A stretch of DNA of 8,300 nt from Bacteroidota bacterium (GCA_029558435.1 JAKQEZ010000154.1:1-8300), one strand, 5' to 3'. Shown: positions 1 to 7,336, counted from the first letter of the stretch. Numbers and translations are program-made. Notes: generated by a model not told the origin, from the sequence alone.

Positions 1-219
1 GCCATACCAAGGATAAACGGTGTTGTTGGAATGACAATCATAGCAACTGGTTCTTAGCAATTTATCAACGGGCTCTGGAACATTATAATGCTGTCCTATG
101 GCATTAACAGAAACTTCTGTAGAAATATTTTTCGCAGGGCGATACAATTGAAGTAGTGCCAAAGCGACAATCAGCACGATAAGTACTTTTTTTAGGATTG
201 ATTTTACTGGATTTTTCAT
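1..219 (-). CDS. Haem-binding-domain (haem_bd-type) membrane-anchored protein, 5' part only
   Basis: The first 73 codons are present, from an ATG at 217-219 to the window edge with the frame open. Residues about 10-26 form one hydrophobic segment after a lysine-rich N-terminus, which reads as an uncleaved anchor or signal peptide placing the rest in the periplasm. Residues 59-63 are CYDCH, a c-type-haem CxxCH motif, followed by SNNT and YPWYG. The pattern CYDCHSNNT...YPWY is typical of the small Bacteroidota haem_bd (PF14376-type) family, whose members are usually about 130-160 residues, so roughly half is missing. The gene lies 46 bp after the adaptor stop on the same strand and is probably cotranscribed with it. 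The leader is A/T-rich with no Shine-Dalgarno, as is usual in this phylum. Its role in a metal-efflux cluster is unknown. A redox or metal-sensing function is only a guess. It was too short at the edge to stand out by length, but the motif makes the call firm. Confidence 0.85.
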   Translation of the reverse strand, partial: MKNPVKSILKKVLIVLIVALALLQLYRPAKNISTEVSVNAIGQHYNVPEPVDKLLRTSCYDCHSNNTVYPWYG

Positions 220-265
220 TGTTTTTATTTTTAAAATTTTTTAAACTAATATTTTTTGTTTCACT

Positions 266-1396
266 TTATTCTTCATCGGTGTTTTTCAGCACCATCAAAA
301 GATGATATGCACCTTTAACAACGATGTTTTTATTGGCTAATTTTTCAGCAGACATAATTTCTGAAAACCCATTTTCTGCATTGCCGATTTGTACTTCCGT
401 CATTTCAAACTGTCTGTTTCCTTTTTCGATAAACACATAGTTTTTATTTTCAAAACGAACAATGGCATCGTCTGGTAAAACAGTTGCACTGCCACCTGAC
501 AATTCAATAGTTGCATTCATAAACATACCCGGTAAAAGTGTTTTATCGTACTGTTCAAAATGACAATGCACTTCGGCAGCATTTTGAATGGATAAACTTT
601 TGCTGATTAAGATAATTTCTCCTCGATATTTCTTTGTAGGATTGGCATTGGTATAAGCAACCAACTTTTGACCAATAGATAGCTTATCTATATCTTTTTC
701 AAAAACAGTTAATGCCAAATGAATATCATCGGGATTTACTAACTCAAACAACACATCGCTTGGATTTACAAATTTTCCGATATTTACATATACTGCCGAT
801 ACAAAACCATTGATGGGCGAATAAACATTAATGCTTTTTGAAATATTGTTGGCACTAACTTTTTGAGGATTCAACCCAATGAGTTTCAGTTTTTCTTCCA
901 GTGATTTGATGAGTATCAACTGAGTTTGATAATTGGCTTCGGCTTGTTCAAAAGTCTTATCACTCGTGGCCTTACTCCGATTCAGTTCTTTTTGACGATT
1001 GTATTCACTCTCCAATAATATATAGTGGGCTTTTGCAGATAAATAATCTTGCTGTAACTGAATATACTGTACATCTTCCATTACCGCTAAAACTTCACCT
1101 TTGTTAATGTGCATTCCCGGTAAAAGTTTAGTTGATTTCAAATATCCACCCAGTGGAACACTGATAGAAACCAAGTTTTGTGGTGGAACATCAATCTTTC
1201 CGTTAAGTTTTAAAACAGAAAAAATATTTTGTGTTTCTGTTTTCCCGATTTCAATTCCAGCATTTTTATATTGCTCTTCGGTAAGGACGACAATATTTTT
1301 TTGTGTATCAATATTTAGCTGTTCGTTGTTGGTTTGCTTTTGATTGCAAGCGGCAAACAGCAAAGATATATTTATGAATATGATTAACTTTTTCAT
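266..1396 (-). CDS. RND efflux periplasmic adaptor (CusB/CzcB-like), lipoprotein
   Basis: This is a 376-residue membrane-fusion protein that would link the inner-membrane RND pump to the outer-membrane factor. A lysine start and hydrophobic stretch lead to a lipobox-like FAAC with Cys17, so it is probably lipidated. Residues 68-108 and 188-222 carry the two halves of the barrel-sandwich (lipoyl-like) domain, seen as GYLKSTKLLPGMHINKG and YSPINGFVSAVYVNIGKFV. Residues about 110-175 are the Q/E/K-rich alpha-helical hairpin between them. Residues about 225-298 are the beta-barrel domain, ending in LLPGMFMNATIEL. The remainder is the membrane-proximal domain. The length suits the family. The N-terminal region lacks the methionine cluster used for Cu(I) by E. 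coli CusB, which fits a divalent-metal system. It starts 9 bp after the pump stop, so the two are very probably translationally coupled. Family assignment is secure; the exact metal is inferred. Confidence 0.93.
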   Translation of the reverse strand: MKKLIIFINISLLFAACNQKQTNNEQLNIDTQKNIVVLTEEQYKNAGIEIGKTETQNIFSVLKLNGKIDVPPQNLVSISVPLGGYLKSTKLLPGMHINKGEVLAVMEDVQYIQLQQDYLSAKAHYILLESEYNRQKELNRSKATSDKTFEQAEANYQTQLILIKSLEEKLKLIGLNPQKVSANNISKSINVYSPINGFVSAVYVNIGKFVNPSDVLFELVNPDDIHLALTVFEKDIDKLSIGQKLVAYTNANPTKKYRGEIILISKSLSIQNAAEVHCHFEQYDKTLLPGMFMNATIELSGGSATVLPDDAIVRFENKNYVFIEKGNRQFEMTEVQIGNAENGFSEIMSAEKLANKNIVVKGAYHLLMVLKNTDEE

Positions 1397-1405
1397 TTTT
1401 TCTGA

Positions 1406-4400
1406 TTATTTAGTGAGGTATAAATTGAGTTCTGCTATTGAAATATTTCTGTTATGTAACGCATCTATATATTCGCTTTGAATGTTGATGGCTTGATTTA
1501 TGAGCAGTACCCATTCCAAATAATTTATTTCACCATTTAGGAATTGTTTATTTGCCGTAGTTTTTACGGTTTCAGCATTTTTCAAAGCCGTGTTTTCAAA
1601 GTATAAAATAGCCGCTTGATATTTTTGAAACTGTTTCATTGATTGTGCAAATCTTATTTCGAGATTTTTATAGTTTATTTCATATTCTTTGCTGGCTATC
1701 TGTTCATTTATTTTTAAAGCATTAATTTTTGATTTCTGCGCACCATTAAAAATTGGTATTCCCAAACCTATCTGAACTGAATGAAAACGAGGGCTACTAT
1801 TATATTCCACATTGTTAGCTCCCATTCCTTTCATTCCCATTAAATTGTAACCAAAAGTAATATCCGGCAATAATTTTGATTGTTCAAGCTTCGTGTTAGA
1901 GATAGCTATATTCTGCTGTTGTTGCCAATATTGTACAATAGGGTGGGAGGCAAACTCAGGATTTTTAATCAAGAGTATATCTTGTGATGACACTTCATTT
2001 TCATCAGGAACAAAAACAGTTGATGTGTTGAGTAAATACTGAAACTGCAATTGGCTAATTTCCCAATCTTGCTGCAATTGTAACAGTTGAAGCGCAATTT
2101 GTCCTTGCTGATTTTCGGCAGTTGTTTTCTCCAAAATATTACTTTCTCCCTTATTAAACCGTAGATTAGCTTTATTTAAAAACTCCGAAAATAAGCTGTC
2201 ATTTTCCAATAATAGTTTTTGCTTCTGTTGTAAATAAAGAAGATTAAAATAGGCTTCAGTAACTAATTTTTTCAGCTCAGATTCCTTAATTTTTAAATCC
2301 CAAACACTGCTTTTCCATTCTTCTGTCAGCAAGCTTTTTTGTCTTTTATAAATCGTTGGAAAGCTGATTGTTTGCGAAACGCCTATTTTGACATCGGAAT
2401 AAAAACTATTTATTTGACCGTATTCTCCATTTATATTCGTTGTAGGAATTGTTGTGCCTGATTGAATGAGATTTTGGCGATAATTGACTCTCAATTGTTC
2501 ATTTTTTATTGAAAGATTATTGGACAGGGCAGTGTCTATTGCTTGTTGAAGCGTAATTTTATTTTGGGCATTTACATTTATCGAAACAAATACCAACACT
2601 AAAACAGATACACTTTTGATTGATTTAATTTTCATTGAAACGCCATTATTAAAAATGATATACAGAATGGGGAGAACAAACAATGTAAGAAAGGTAGCTA
2701 CCAATAAACCTCCGATTACAACAGTGGCTAAAGGTCTTTGAACTTCTGCACCTTCTCCGTGACTGAGCGCCATTGGTAAGAAACCTAATGAAGCTACGAA
2801 TGCAGTCATTAATACCGGACGCAAACGGGTCTTGGTGCCCATCATCACAATACGTTTTAAATCGGTATATCCCTCGCTTTTCAAACGATTAAATTCAGCA
2901 ATTAATACAATGCCGTTGAGTACAGCCACACCAAATAGAGCGATAAAACCGATTCCTGCACTTACGCTAAATGGAATTCCACGGAGGGCTAAGGCAAATA
3001 TGCCGCCTATTGCTGATAATGGGATGGCGGTATAAATAAGTAATCCTTGTTTAACGGAACCAAATGCAAAATAAAGCAACAGAAATATTAGCACTAAGGA
3101 TATAGGCACCGCAATAGCCAAGCGATGTTTAGCTGCTTCTAAATTTTCAAACGCTCCTCCGTAAGTAATAAAATATCCTGAAGGCAATTTTATTTGTTGT
3201 TCTGCTTTTTGTTGCAATTCGTGTACTGTGCTTTGAATATCCCTTTCACGAACATTAAATCCTACAATAATTCTGCGCTGTGAATTTTCTCGTTGTATCT
3301 GATTGGGTCCTTCAATAATTTCCACATTTGCCACTGTATTTAATGGTATTTGTGTGCCTTGTGGAGTGGCAATCAGTAGTTGTTGTACATCTTCTAATTT
3401 TTTTCTTTTGTCACCGGAAAGCCGCACTACCAAATCAAATCTTCTTTCATTTTCAAACACCATTCCACTGCTCTCACCTGCAAAGGCAGTATTGATGACA
3501 CGATTGATATCGCTGATGTTTAGACCGTATTGAGCAATTGCAGGACGATTGTATTCAATCACGATTTGTGGCATTCCAGTAACGGCTTCTACATACAAGG
3601 CTTCTGTACCTTTTATACCGTTTGATAGTTGTCCTAATTTATCAGCATAATATGCCAGCGTGTCTAAATTTTCGCCATATATTTTACACACCACATCTTG
3701 TCTTGCTCCGGTCATCAACTCATTAAATCGCATTGCTACAGGATATTGAAAGCCAAAAGTTACACCTGGAACATCTTCTAATGCTTTGTTCATTTTACTT
3801 TCTAATTCAGAGTATGTTTTGGCCGATGTCCAGTCTTTTCGGTCTTTTAAAATAATTATCAGGTCAGAAGCATCTACCGGCATAGGATCGGTTGGCACTT
3901 CACTACTACCTGTTTTTCCAACTACTTTTTCCACTTCAGGAAATTGTTCTAAAATTATTTTTGAAGCTTTTGAAACTGCTTCAATAGAAGTGTTTAAATT
4001 ACTTCCCGGCAACACCCTTGTTTCCACTGCAAAATCGCCTTCGGGCAAAGAAGGGATAAACTCTCCACCTAATGTGGTTAAAACAAGCGTTGCGGTAATA
4101 AATAGACCGGCTACAATTCCTAAAATCTTTTTTTGGTGACGAAGAGATTTAACTAAGACACGCTGATAAAATCGTTCCAAGCGGTTCATCATTTTATCGG
4201 AAAAGGTGGCTTTGTGTGAAATTTTTTTACTCAAAAAAAACGAACTCATCATCGGAATATAGGTTAGCGAAAGCAGAAATGCACCTAACAAAGCGAAGGC
4301 AACAGTTTGTGCCATTGGTTTAAACATTTTGCCCTCTATACCTTGCAGCGTGAAGATTGGTAGATATACTATCAATATTATGATTTGACCAAAGACTGCA

Positions 4401-5752
4401 CTATTCATCATTCGGGAAGCTGAGGTTTTAACTTCATCGTCCATTTCCCTTTGCGATAATTTATTGACTTTTTCAAATAGCTTACTATATGAAAGTTTGT
4501 GCATTACGGCTTCCACAATAATAACTGCACCATCTACAATCAAACCAAAATCCAGTGCACCCAAACTCATCAGGTTACCGCTTACTCCAAAAGTGTTCAT
4601 TAAAATAATTGCAAACAGCATTGAAAGCGGAATGACCGATGCCACTAATAATCCGGCTCGTATATTTCCTAAAAACAAAACCAATACAAAAATTACAATC
4701 AATGCTCCTTCCAAAAGATTTTTAGTAACCGTACCAATTGCATTATTTACCATTTTTGTTCTGTCTAAAAACGGCTCTATCACAACACCTTCGGGTAATG
4801 ATTTTTGAATAATTTCAATTCTTTCTTTTATATCTTTTATAACTGCATTACTGTTGGCTCCTTTCAACATCATTACCACTGCACCCGACACTTGTTGCTC
4901 TCCATTATAGGTCATCGCGCCATATCTTGGTGCATTACCTAAGCGAACTTCGCCCACATCACGAATCAGCAAAGGCATACCATTGGGTAGGTTTTTCACA
5001 ACAATATTCTCAATATCGTCCATCGTTCCCACCAATCCTTCACTACGAATAAACAAGATGGTTGGTCCTTTTTCTATATAGGAGCCGCCTGTATTTTGAT
5101 TGTTTTTTTCAAGTGCATTAAATACATCGCTAATGCTGATGCCGTATGCCATTAATTTTTCGGGAACTACAGCTATTTCATATTGTTTAAGCAACCCACC
5201 AAAGCTGCTTACTTCGGCTACACCTTTCACTCCCAATAACTGCCTACGCACAATCCAGTCTTGAATAGTGCGGAGTTCCATTGCATCGTATTTGTTTTCA
5301 TAGCCTTTTTGGGGACGAACAGTATATTGATAAATTTCGCCTAATCCGGTAGTAACAGGAGCTAATACAGGAGTTCCAAACCCTTTTGGTATTTGTTCCT
5401 GTGCTTGTTGCAGCCGTTCAGTTACTTGTTGTCTTGCCCAATAAATATCCGTTGTTTCATCGAATACAATTGTAACGACCGATAAACCAAATCGGGAAAA
5501 ACTCCGCATTTCAATCAATCCGGGAATATTATTATTTACTTGTTCGATGGGAAATGTAATTAATCGTTCCACATCGGGAGCACCCAAAGCAGGGGCTACT
5601 GTAATGACCTGCACCTGATTGTTGGTAATGTCTGGTACGGCATCAATCGGAAGGTTTTTTACCTCATAAGCACCATAGCCAATCAGCCCGAGTACAAAAA
5701 GCCCTATGATGAGTTTGTTCTTTATTGAGAACGCTATTATTTTGCTTAACAT
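1406..5752 (-). CDS. CzcA/CusA-family heavy-metal RND pump fused to a TolC-like outer-membrane factor
   Basis: This 1448-residue protein is about 400 longer than a normal HME-RND pump. Residues 1-1035 are the proton-driven RND transporter. TM1 is about 13-30, TM2-6 about 342-505, TM7 about 541-561 and TM8-12 about 878-1034, with two large periplasmic porter loops between. TM4 carries DFGLIVDGAVIIVEA (401-415), with D401, D407 and E414 matching the proton-relay acids of CzcA. The final residue is Ala where Asn is usual. By recalled alignment, the E. coli CusA methionine triad is replaced by E577, A628 and E678, which points to Zn/Co/Cd-type divalent ions. Residues 1040-1062 look like a fresh Sec signal peptide (MKIKSIK, then a VSVLVLVFV core, then NVNA before QN). 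Residues about 1065-1448 form a TolC/OEP fold with two coiled-coil repeats, beginning ITLQQAIDTALSNN. This fusion is known in Bacteroidota. The ATG at 5752 is preceded by a weak AAGAAAAG purine tract. The metal is inferred. Confidence 0.95.
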   Translation of the reverse strand: MLSKIIAFSIKNKLIIGLFVLGLIGYGAYEVKNLPIDAVPDITNNQVQVITVAPALGAPDVERLITFPIEQVNNNIPGLIEMRSFSRFGLSVVTIVFDETTDIYWARQQVTERLQQAQEQIPKGFGTPVLAPVTTGLGEIYQYTVRPQKGYENKYDAMELRTIQDWIVRRQLLGVKGVAEVSSFGGLLKQYEIAVVPEKLMAYGISISDVFNALEKNNQNTGGSYIEKGPTILFIRSEGLVGTMDDIENIVVKNLPNGMPLLIRDVGEVRLGNAPRYGAMTYNGEQQVSGAVVMMLKGANSNAVIKDIKERIEIIQKSLPEGVVIEPFLDRTKMVNNAIGTVTKNLLEGALIVIFVLVLFLGNIRAGLLVASVIPLSMLFAIILMNTFGVSGNLMSLGALDFGLIVDGAVIIVEAVMHKLSYSKLFEKVNKLSQREMDDEVKTSASRMMNSAVFGQIIILIVYLPIFTLQGIEGKMFKPMAQTVAFALLGAFLLSLTYIPMMSSFFLSKKISHKATFSDKMMNRLERFYQRVLVKSLRHQKKILGIVAGLFITATLVLTTLGGEFIPSLPEGDFAVETRVLPGSNLNTSIEAVSKASKIILEQFPEVEKVVGKTGSSEVPTDPMPVDASDLIIILKDRKDWTSAKTYSELESKMNKALEDVPGVTFGFQYPVAMRFNELMTGARQDVVCKIYGENLDTLAYYADKLGQLSNGIKGTEALYVEAVTGMPQIVIEYNRPAIAQYGLNISDINRVINTAFAGESSGMVFENERRFDLVVRLSGDKRKKLEDVQQLLIATPQGTQIPLNTVANVEIIEGPNQIQRENSQRRIIVGFNVRERDIQSTVHELQQKAEQQIKLPSGYFITYGGAFENLEAAKHRLAIAVPISLVLIFLLLYFAFGSVKQGLLIYTAIPLSAIGGIFALALRGIPFSVSAGIGFIALFGVAVLNGIVLIAEFNRLKSEGYTDLKRIVMMGTKTRLRPVLMTAFVASLGFLPMALSHGEGAEVQRPLATVVIGGLLVATFLTLFVLPILYIIFNNGVSMKIKSIKSVSVLVLVFVSINVNAQNKITLQQAIDTALSNNLSIKNEQLRVNYRQNLIQSGTTIPTTNINGEYGQINSFYSDVKIGVSQTISFPTIYKRQKSLLTEEWKSSVWDLKIKESELKKLVTEAYFNLLYLQQKQKLLLENDSLFSEFLNKANLRFNKGESNILEKTTAENQQGQIALQLLQLQQDWEISQLQFQYLLNTSTVFVPDENEVSSQDILLIKNPEFASHPIVQYWQQQQNIAISNTKLEQSKLLPDITFGYNLMGMKGMGANNVEYNSSPRFHSVQIGLGIPIFNGAQKSKINALKINEQIASKEYEINYKNLEIRFAQSMKQFQKYQAAILYFENTALKNAETVKTTANKQFLNGEINYLEWVLLINQAINIQSEYIDALHNRNISIAELNLYLTK

Positions 5753-5861
5753 TTAATCTTTTCTTAGTTATTCAATTTAAAAAATGCAAACTGCAATAGT
5801 TGACAAGGCGTGTTTATTTGCTCTGCCTATTATGCATTGCCTGTTTTTGTATTAAAAGAAA
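5753..5861 (-). promoter_or_regulatory. Leader between the His-rich gene and the pump gene, with a long-range inverted repeat
   Basis: This 109-bp gap separates the His-rich gene from the pump gene. The sequence AACTAAGAAAA lies six bases before the pump ATG (plus-strand positions 5759-5769), and its exact complement TTTTCTTAGTT covers the last two codons and stop of the upstream gene (5860-5870). The 11-bp arms are 90 bp apart. In mRNA they could pair and cover the purine tract AAGAAAAG that may serve as ribosome-binding site. The middle also has a TGCAAACTGCA hyphenated palindrome and two AGGCA repeats. I see no convincing TAnnTTTG promoter and no terminator, so read-through from upstream is the simplest view. 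The regulatory role is inferred from position only. Confidence 0.4.
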
Positions 5862-6245
5862 CTAAGAAAATTGTGGCGGTTGCCAAATACTGTTGAGGTA
5901 AGTGTTAGAATAATTTTGTTGTTGAAGTATAGGTATCTTCAATTCTTTTTCAGGAATATTTTTTGAAAACTCAATAAACAAAGGCTGAAAACAAACCACC
6001 TGCACAGAATGTACATTAGTTGTTTTAAACGGAAGCCTATCGTGGTCGTGGTGGCTATCATTATGATGGTGATTGATATCAGCTCCATAATGCTTTGCCA
6101 AAAAAACTATAATTGAATTGTCGCTATCTTCTTGAGTATGCTCCAGATAATGATGAACCAGTAAAGGCAATTTCAAAACCTCTCCAAATACCGTGTTCGC
6201 ACTTAGAAAGGAAAATAAAAAGAATATGGCAATTACCTTTTTCAC
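5862..6245 (-). CDS. Small exported histidine-rich protein, probable periplasmic metal binder
   Basis: The product has 127 residues. The start is GTG at 6243-6245: an in-frame TAA lies only three codons upstream (6255-6257), and the protein contains no later methionine, so no ATG alternative exists. Residues 1-21 form a signal peptide (KK, hydrophobic core, cleavage near VFG|E). The mature part has 11 histidines, including the cluster NHHHNDSHHDHD at 58-69 and pairs in LLVHHYLEH (28-36) and KHYG, and one Cys85. This clearly suggests binding of Zn, Ni, Co or Cu ions in the periplasm. The motif order HYLEH...HYG...D/H-rich...LPFK recalls short hypothetical proteins that often precede czcA-like genes in Bacteroidota; I know no established function. 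It lies between tetR and the pump on the same strand, 109 bp before the pump. It could be a metal buffer, chaperone or sensor. Expression as a real gene is well supported by signal peptide, composition and context. Confidence 0.82.
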   Translation of the reverse strand: MKKVIAIFFLFSFLSANTVFGEVLKLPLLVHHYLEHTQEDSDNSIIVFLAKHYGADINHHHNDSHHDHDRLPFKTTNVHSVQVVCFQPLFIEFSKNIPEKELKIPILQQQNYSNTYLNSIWQPPQFS

Positions 6246-6360
6246 AAAACAAAATTACTAAATAATTGAAAATATTTATATAATCAAAATCATCTCTTCT
6301 AAAAATTAATACTTAAATAATTCAAATCCACTCAAATCAATTTGGCACTAATTCCCCACT
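6246..6360 (-). promoter_or_regulatory. tetR to His-rich gene intergenic region with two AATTA-n-TAATT palindromes
   Basis: This is a 115-bp very AT-rich leader. Two similar hyphenated palindromes occur, each with arms AATTA and TAATT and an internal TAAA: one at 6304-6322 (spacer 9) and one at 6253-6267 (spacer 5), the latter ending about 8 bp before the GTG. A third, CAAAT-n2-ATTTG, lies at about 6331-6342. They could be operator half-sites for the adjacent TetR protein, but in sequence this AT-rich such matches arise readily by chance. A TAATTTTG matching the -7 consensus sits too close to the GTG and has no TTG at the right distance. No terminator is visible, so tetR and downstream genes may share a transcript. 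Confidence 0.3.
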
Positions 6361-6951
6361 TTAATTTTTTTCTATCATTTTTAGAATTCCATCTAAGACC
6401 GTTTTTCCGTCTTTTATCAAATTGGATCTATGACCTGATAATTTCCACTTTAAAACAGTCATCCTCATTCCACCTATTAGTATTGTTGTAAGAGTAGAAG
6501 CTCCCATTAATTTGTTATACTGTCCATTTTCTTGTCCTTGCTGGATGTTCTTTTTCACATATTCTTGCATCATATCCATTATTTCTGAAACTTTACTACT
6601 CAAGTTTTCTTCGTAATGAAAAATGCTTTCCGCAAAAATGACACTCACAATAGCGGGTTTGTTTACAAAAGTTTGCAATTGTGAATTAAAAATAGCTCTT
6701 AGTTTGTCTGCTTCTGTTGCCGTTTCTTTTATCGGAATAGACTGAATACGGTTTTTCATTTCGATTTTGAAATATTCCAATAAACTATAAAGAATTTCAT
6801 TTTTACTTTTAAAATGTCGGTATAATGCAGGTTCCGAAAGTCCAATATCTTCGGCAAGTGTTTTTATGGTTAAATTCTGAATGCCAAATTTTGAAATCCT
6901 ATTGGTAGCCGCTTCCATTATCTCTATTTGTCTGTCTGTAAACTCTTGCAT
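6361..6951 (-). CDS. TetR/AcrR-family transcriptional regulator
   Basis: The product has 196 residues from the ATG at 6949-6951. A TTG two codons further upstream (6957) could also serve, bounded by an in-frame TGA at 6964-6966; ATG is preferred. The N-terminal DNA-binding domain spans about 5-55: an initial helix RQIEIMEAATNRISKFG, then the helix-turn-helix LTIKTLAEDIGLSEPALYRHF with the typical ALYRHFKSKNEIL ending. The rest (about 56-196) is the all-helical ligand and dimerisation domain, which has no clear Cys/His metal site. It is the first gene of the leftward metal-efflux cluster, so it probably represses that cluster and perhaps itself; the inducer could be a metal or an organic compound. 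Regulators of czc or cus systems are more often two-component, MerR or ArsR types, so a TetR here is somewhat unusual. Family call is firm; target genes are inferred. Confidence 0.92.
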   Translation of the reverse strand: MQEFTDRQIEIMEAATNRISKFGIQNLTIKTLAEDIGLSEPALYRHFKSKNEILYSLLEYFKIEMKNRIQSIPIKETATEADKLRAIFNSQLQTFVNKPAIVSVIFAESIFHYEENLSSKVSEIMDMMQEYVKKNIQQGQENGQYNKLMGASTLTTILIGGMRMTVLKWKLSGHRSNLIKDGKTVLDGILKMIEKN

Positions 6952-6986
6952 ATTCAAATAAAATCATGATAGTTAGTATTCACTCA

Positions 6987-7016
6987 CAAAGGTAAATAAA
7001 CTTTTTAATTCAACAA
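6987..7016 (-). promoter_or_regulatory. Candidate Bacteroidota-type promoter for tetR
   Basis: On the minus strand TTG (7014-7016) is followed after 19 bases by TACCTTTG (6987-6994). This matches the Bacteroidota sigma factor consensus of TTG or TTTG near -33 and TAnnTTTG near -7. The -7 element ends 35 bases before the preferred tetR ATG, giving a short leader that includes ACTAACT. It is the best promoter match I found in the window and could drive the whole efflux cluster. Confidence 0.6.
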
Positions 7017-7155
7017 GGATTGTTTTTAAAAAAGTTGAAATTGGTTTATTGGTGGGTGGAAAAATAACGCACAATTTTTATGTTTTTTGGGTGTTTGTGA
7101 ATCCCAAAGCTTATTTGGCTCTTTTGATTTTATAGAATTGGCTTTGAACGGTGGC

Positions 7156-7180
7156 AAAAAACAAATCCCGTAAAACGGGA
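7156..7180 (-). terminator. Probable intrinsic terminator for leftward transcription
   Basis: Read on the minus strand, a six-base-pair stem TCCCGT/ACGGGA with a three-base TTT loop (7166-7180) is followed at once by TTTGTTTTTT (7156-7165). This is the classic hairpin plus U-tract form. It would stop transcripts coming from the PIN and ImmA/IrrE-like genes, or from within the repeat block, before the tetR promoter. It lies about 320 bp after the PIN stop codon, which is a long untranslated tail. Confidence 0.6.
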
Positions 7181-7336
7181 CAGGTAGTGCCAATGTGTGT
7201 AGGCAAAATTATTTTTTCCGTGCGTGGGCGAAAATTTTAAAATCTTGTGTCAGTCGTTGTCAAGATACAGTGAAAATCCAGTTTGTCGTGAGTACTGATG
7301 TTAGTATGGTCGTCCTACGCTTGCCTGTAACGTCCC

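Noticed and set aside
1406..2635. Separate TolC-family gene starting at ATG 2635
   Set aside because: The frame is continuous with the pump with no stop between, and such fusions are known in Bacteroidota, so a single coding sequence is annotated; internal initiation is kept as a finding.
1101..4808. Several plus-strand open frames of 67-117 codons opposite the pump and adaptor genes
   Set aside because: They are antisense to strongly supported coding sequence, have low-complexity Ser/Thr/Ile/Pro-rich products and no recognisable motifs.
6249..6256. TAATTTTG matching the TAnnTTTG -7 promoter element just before the GTG of the His-rich gene
   Set aside because: Transcription would begin at or inside the start codon, and no TTG lies 17-21 bases upstream; chance match in AT-rich DNA.
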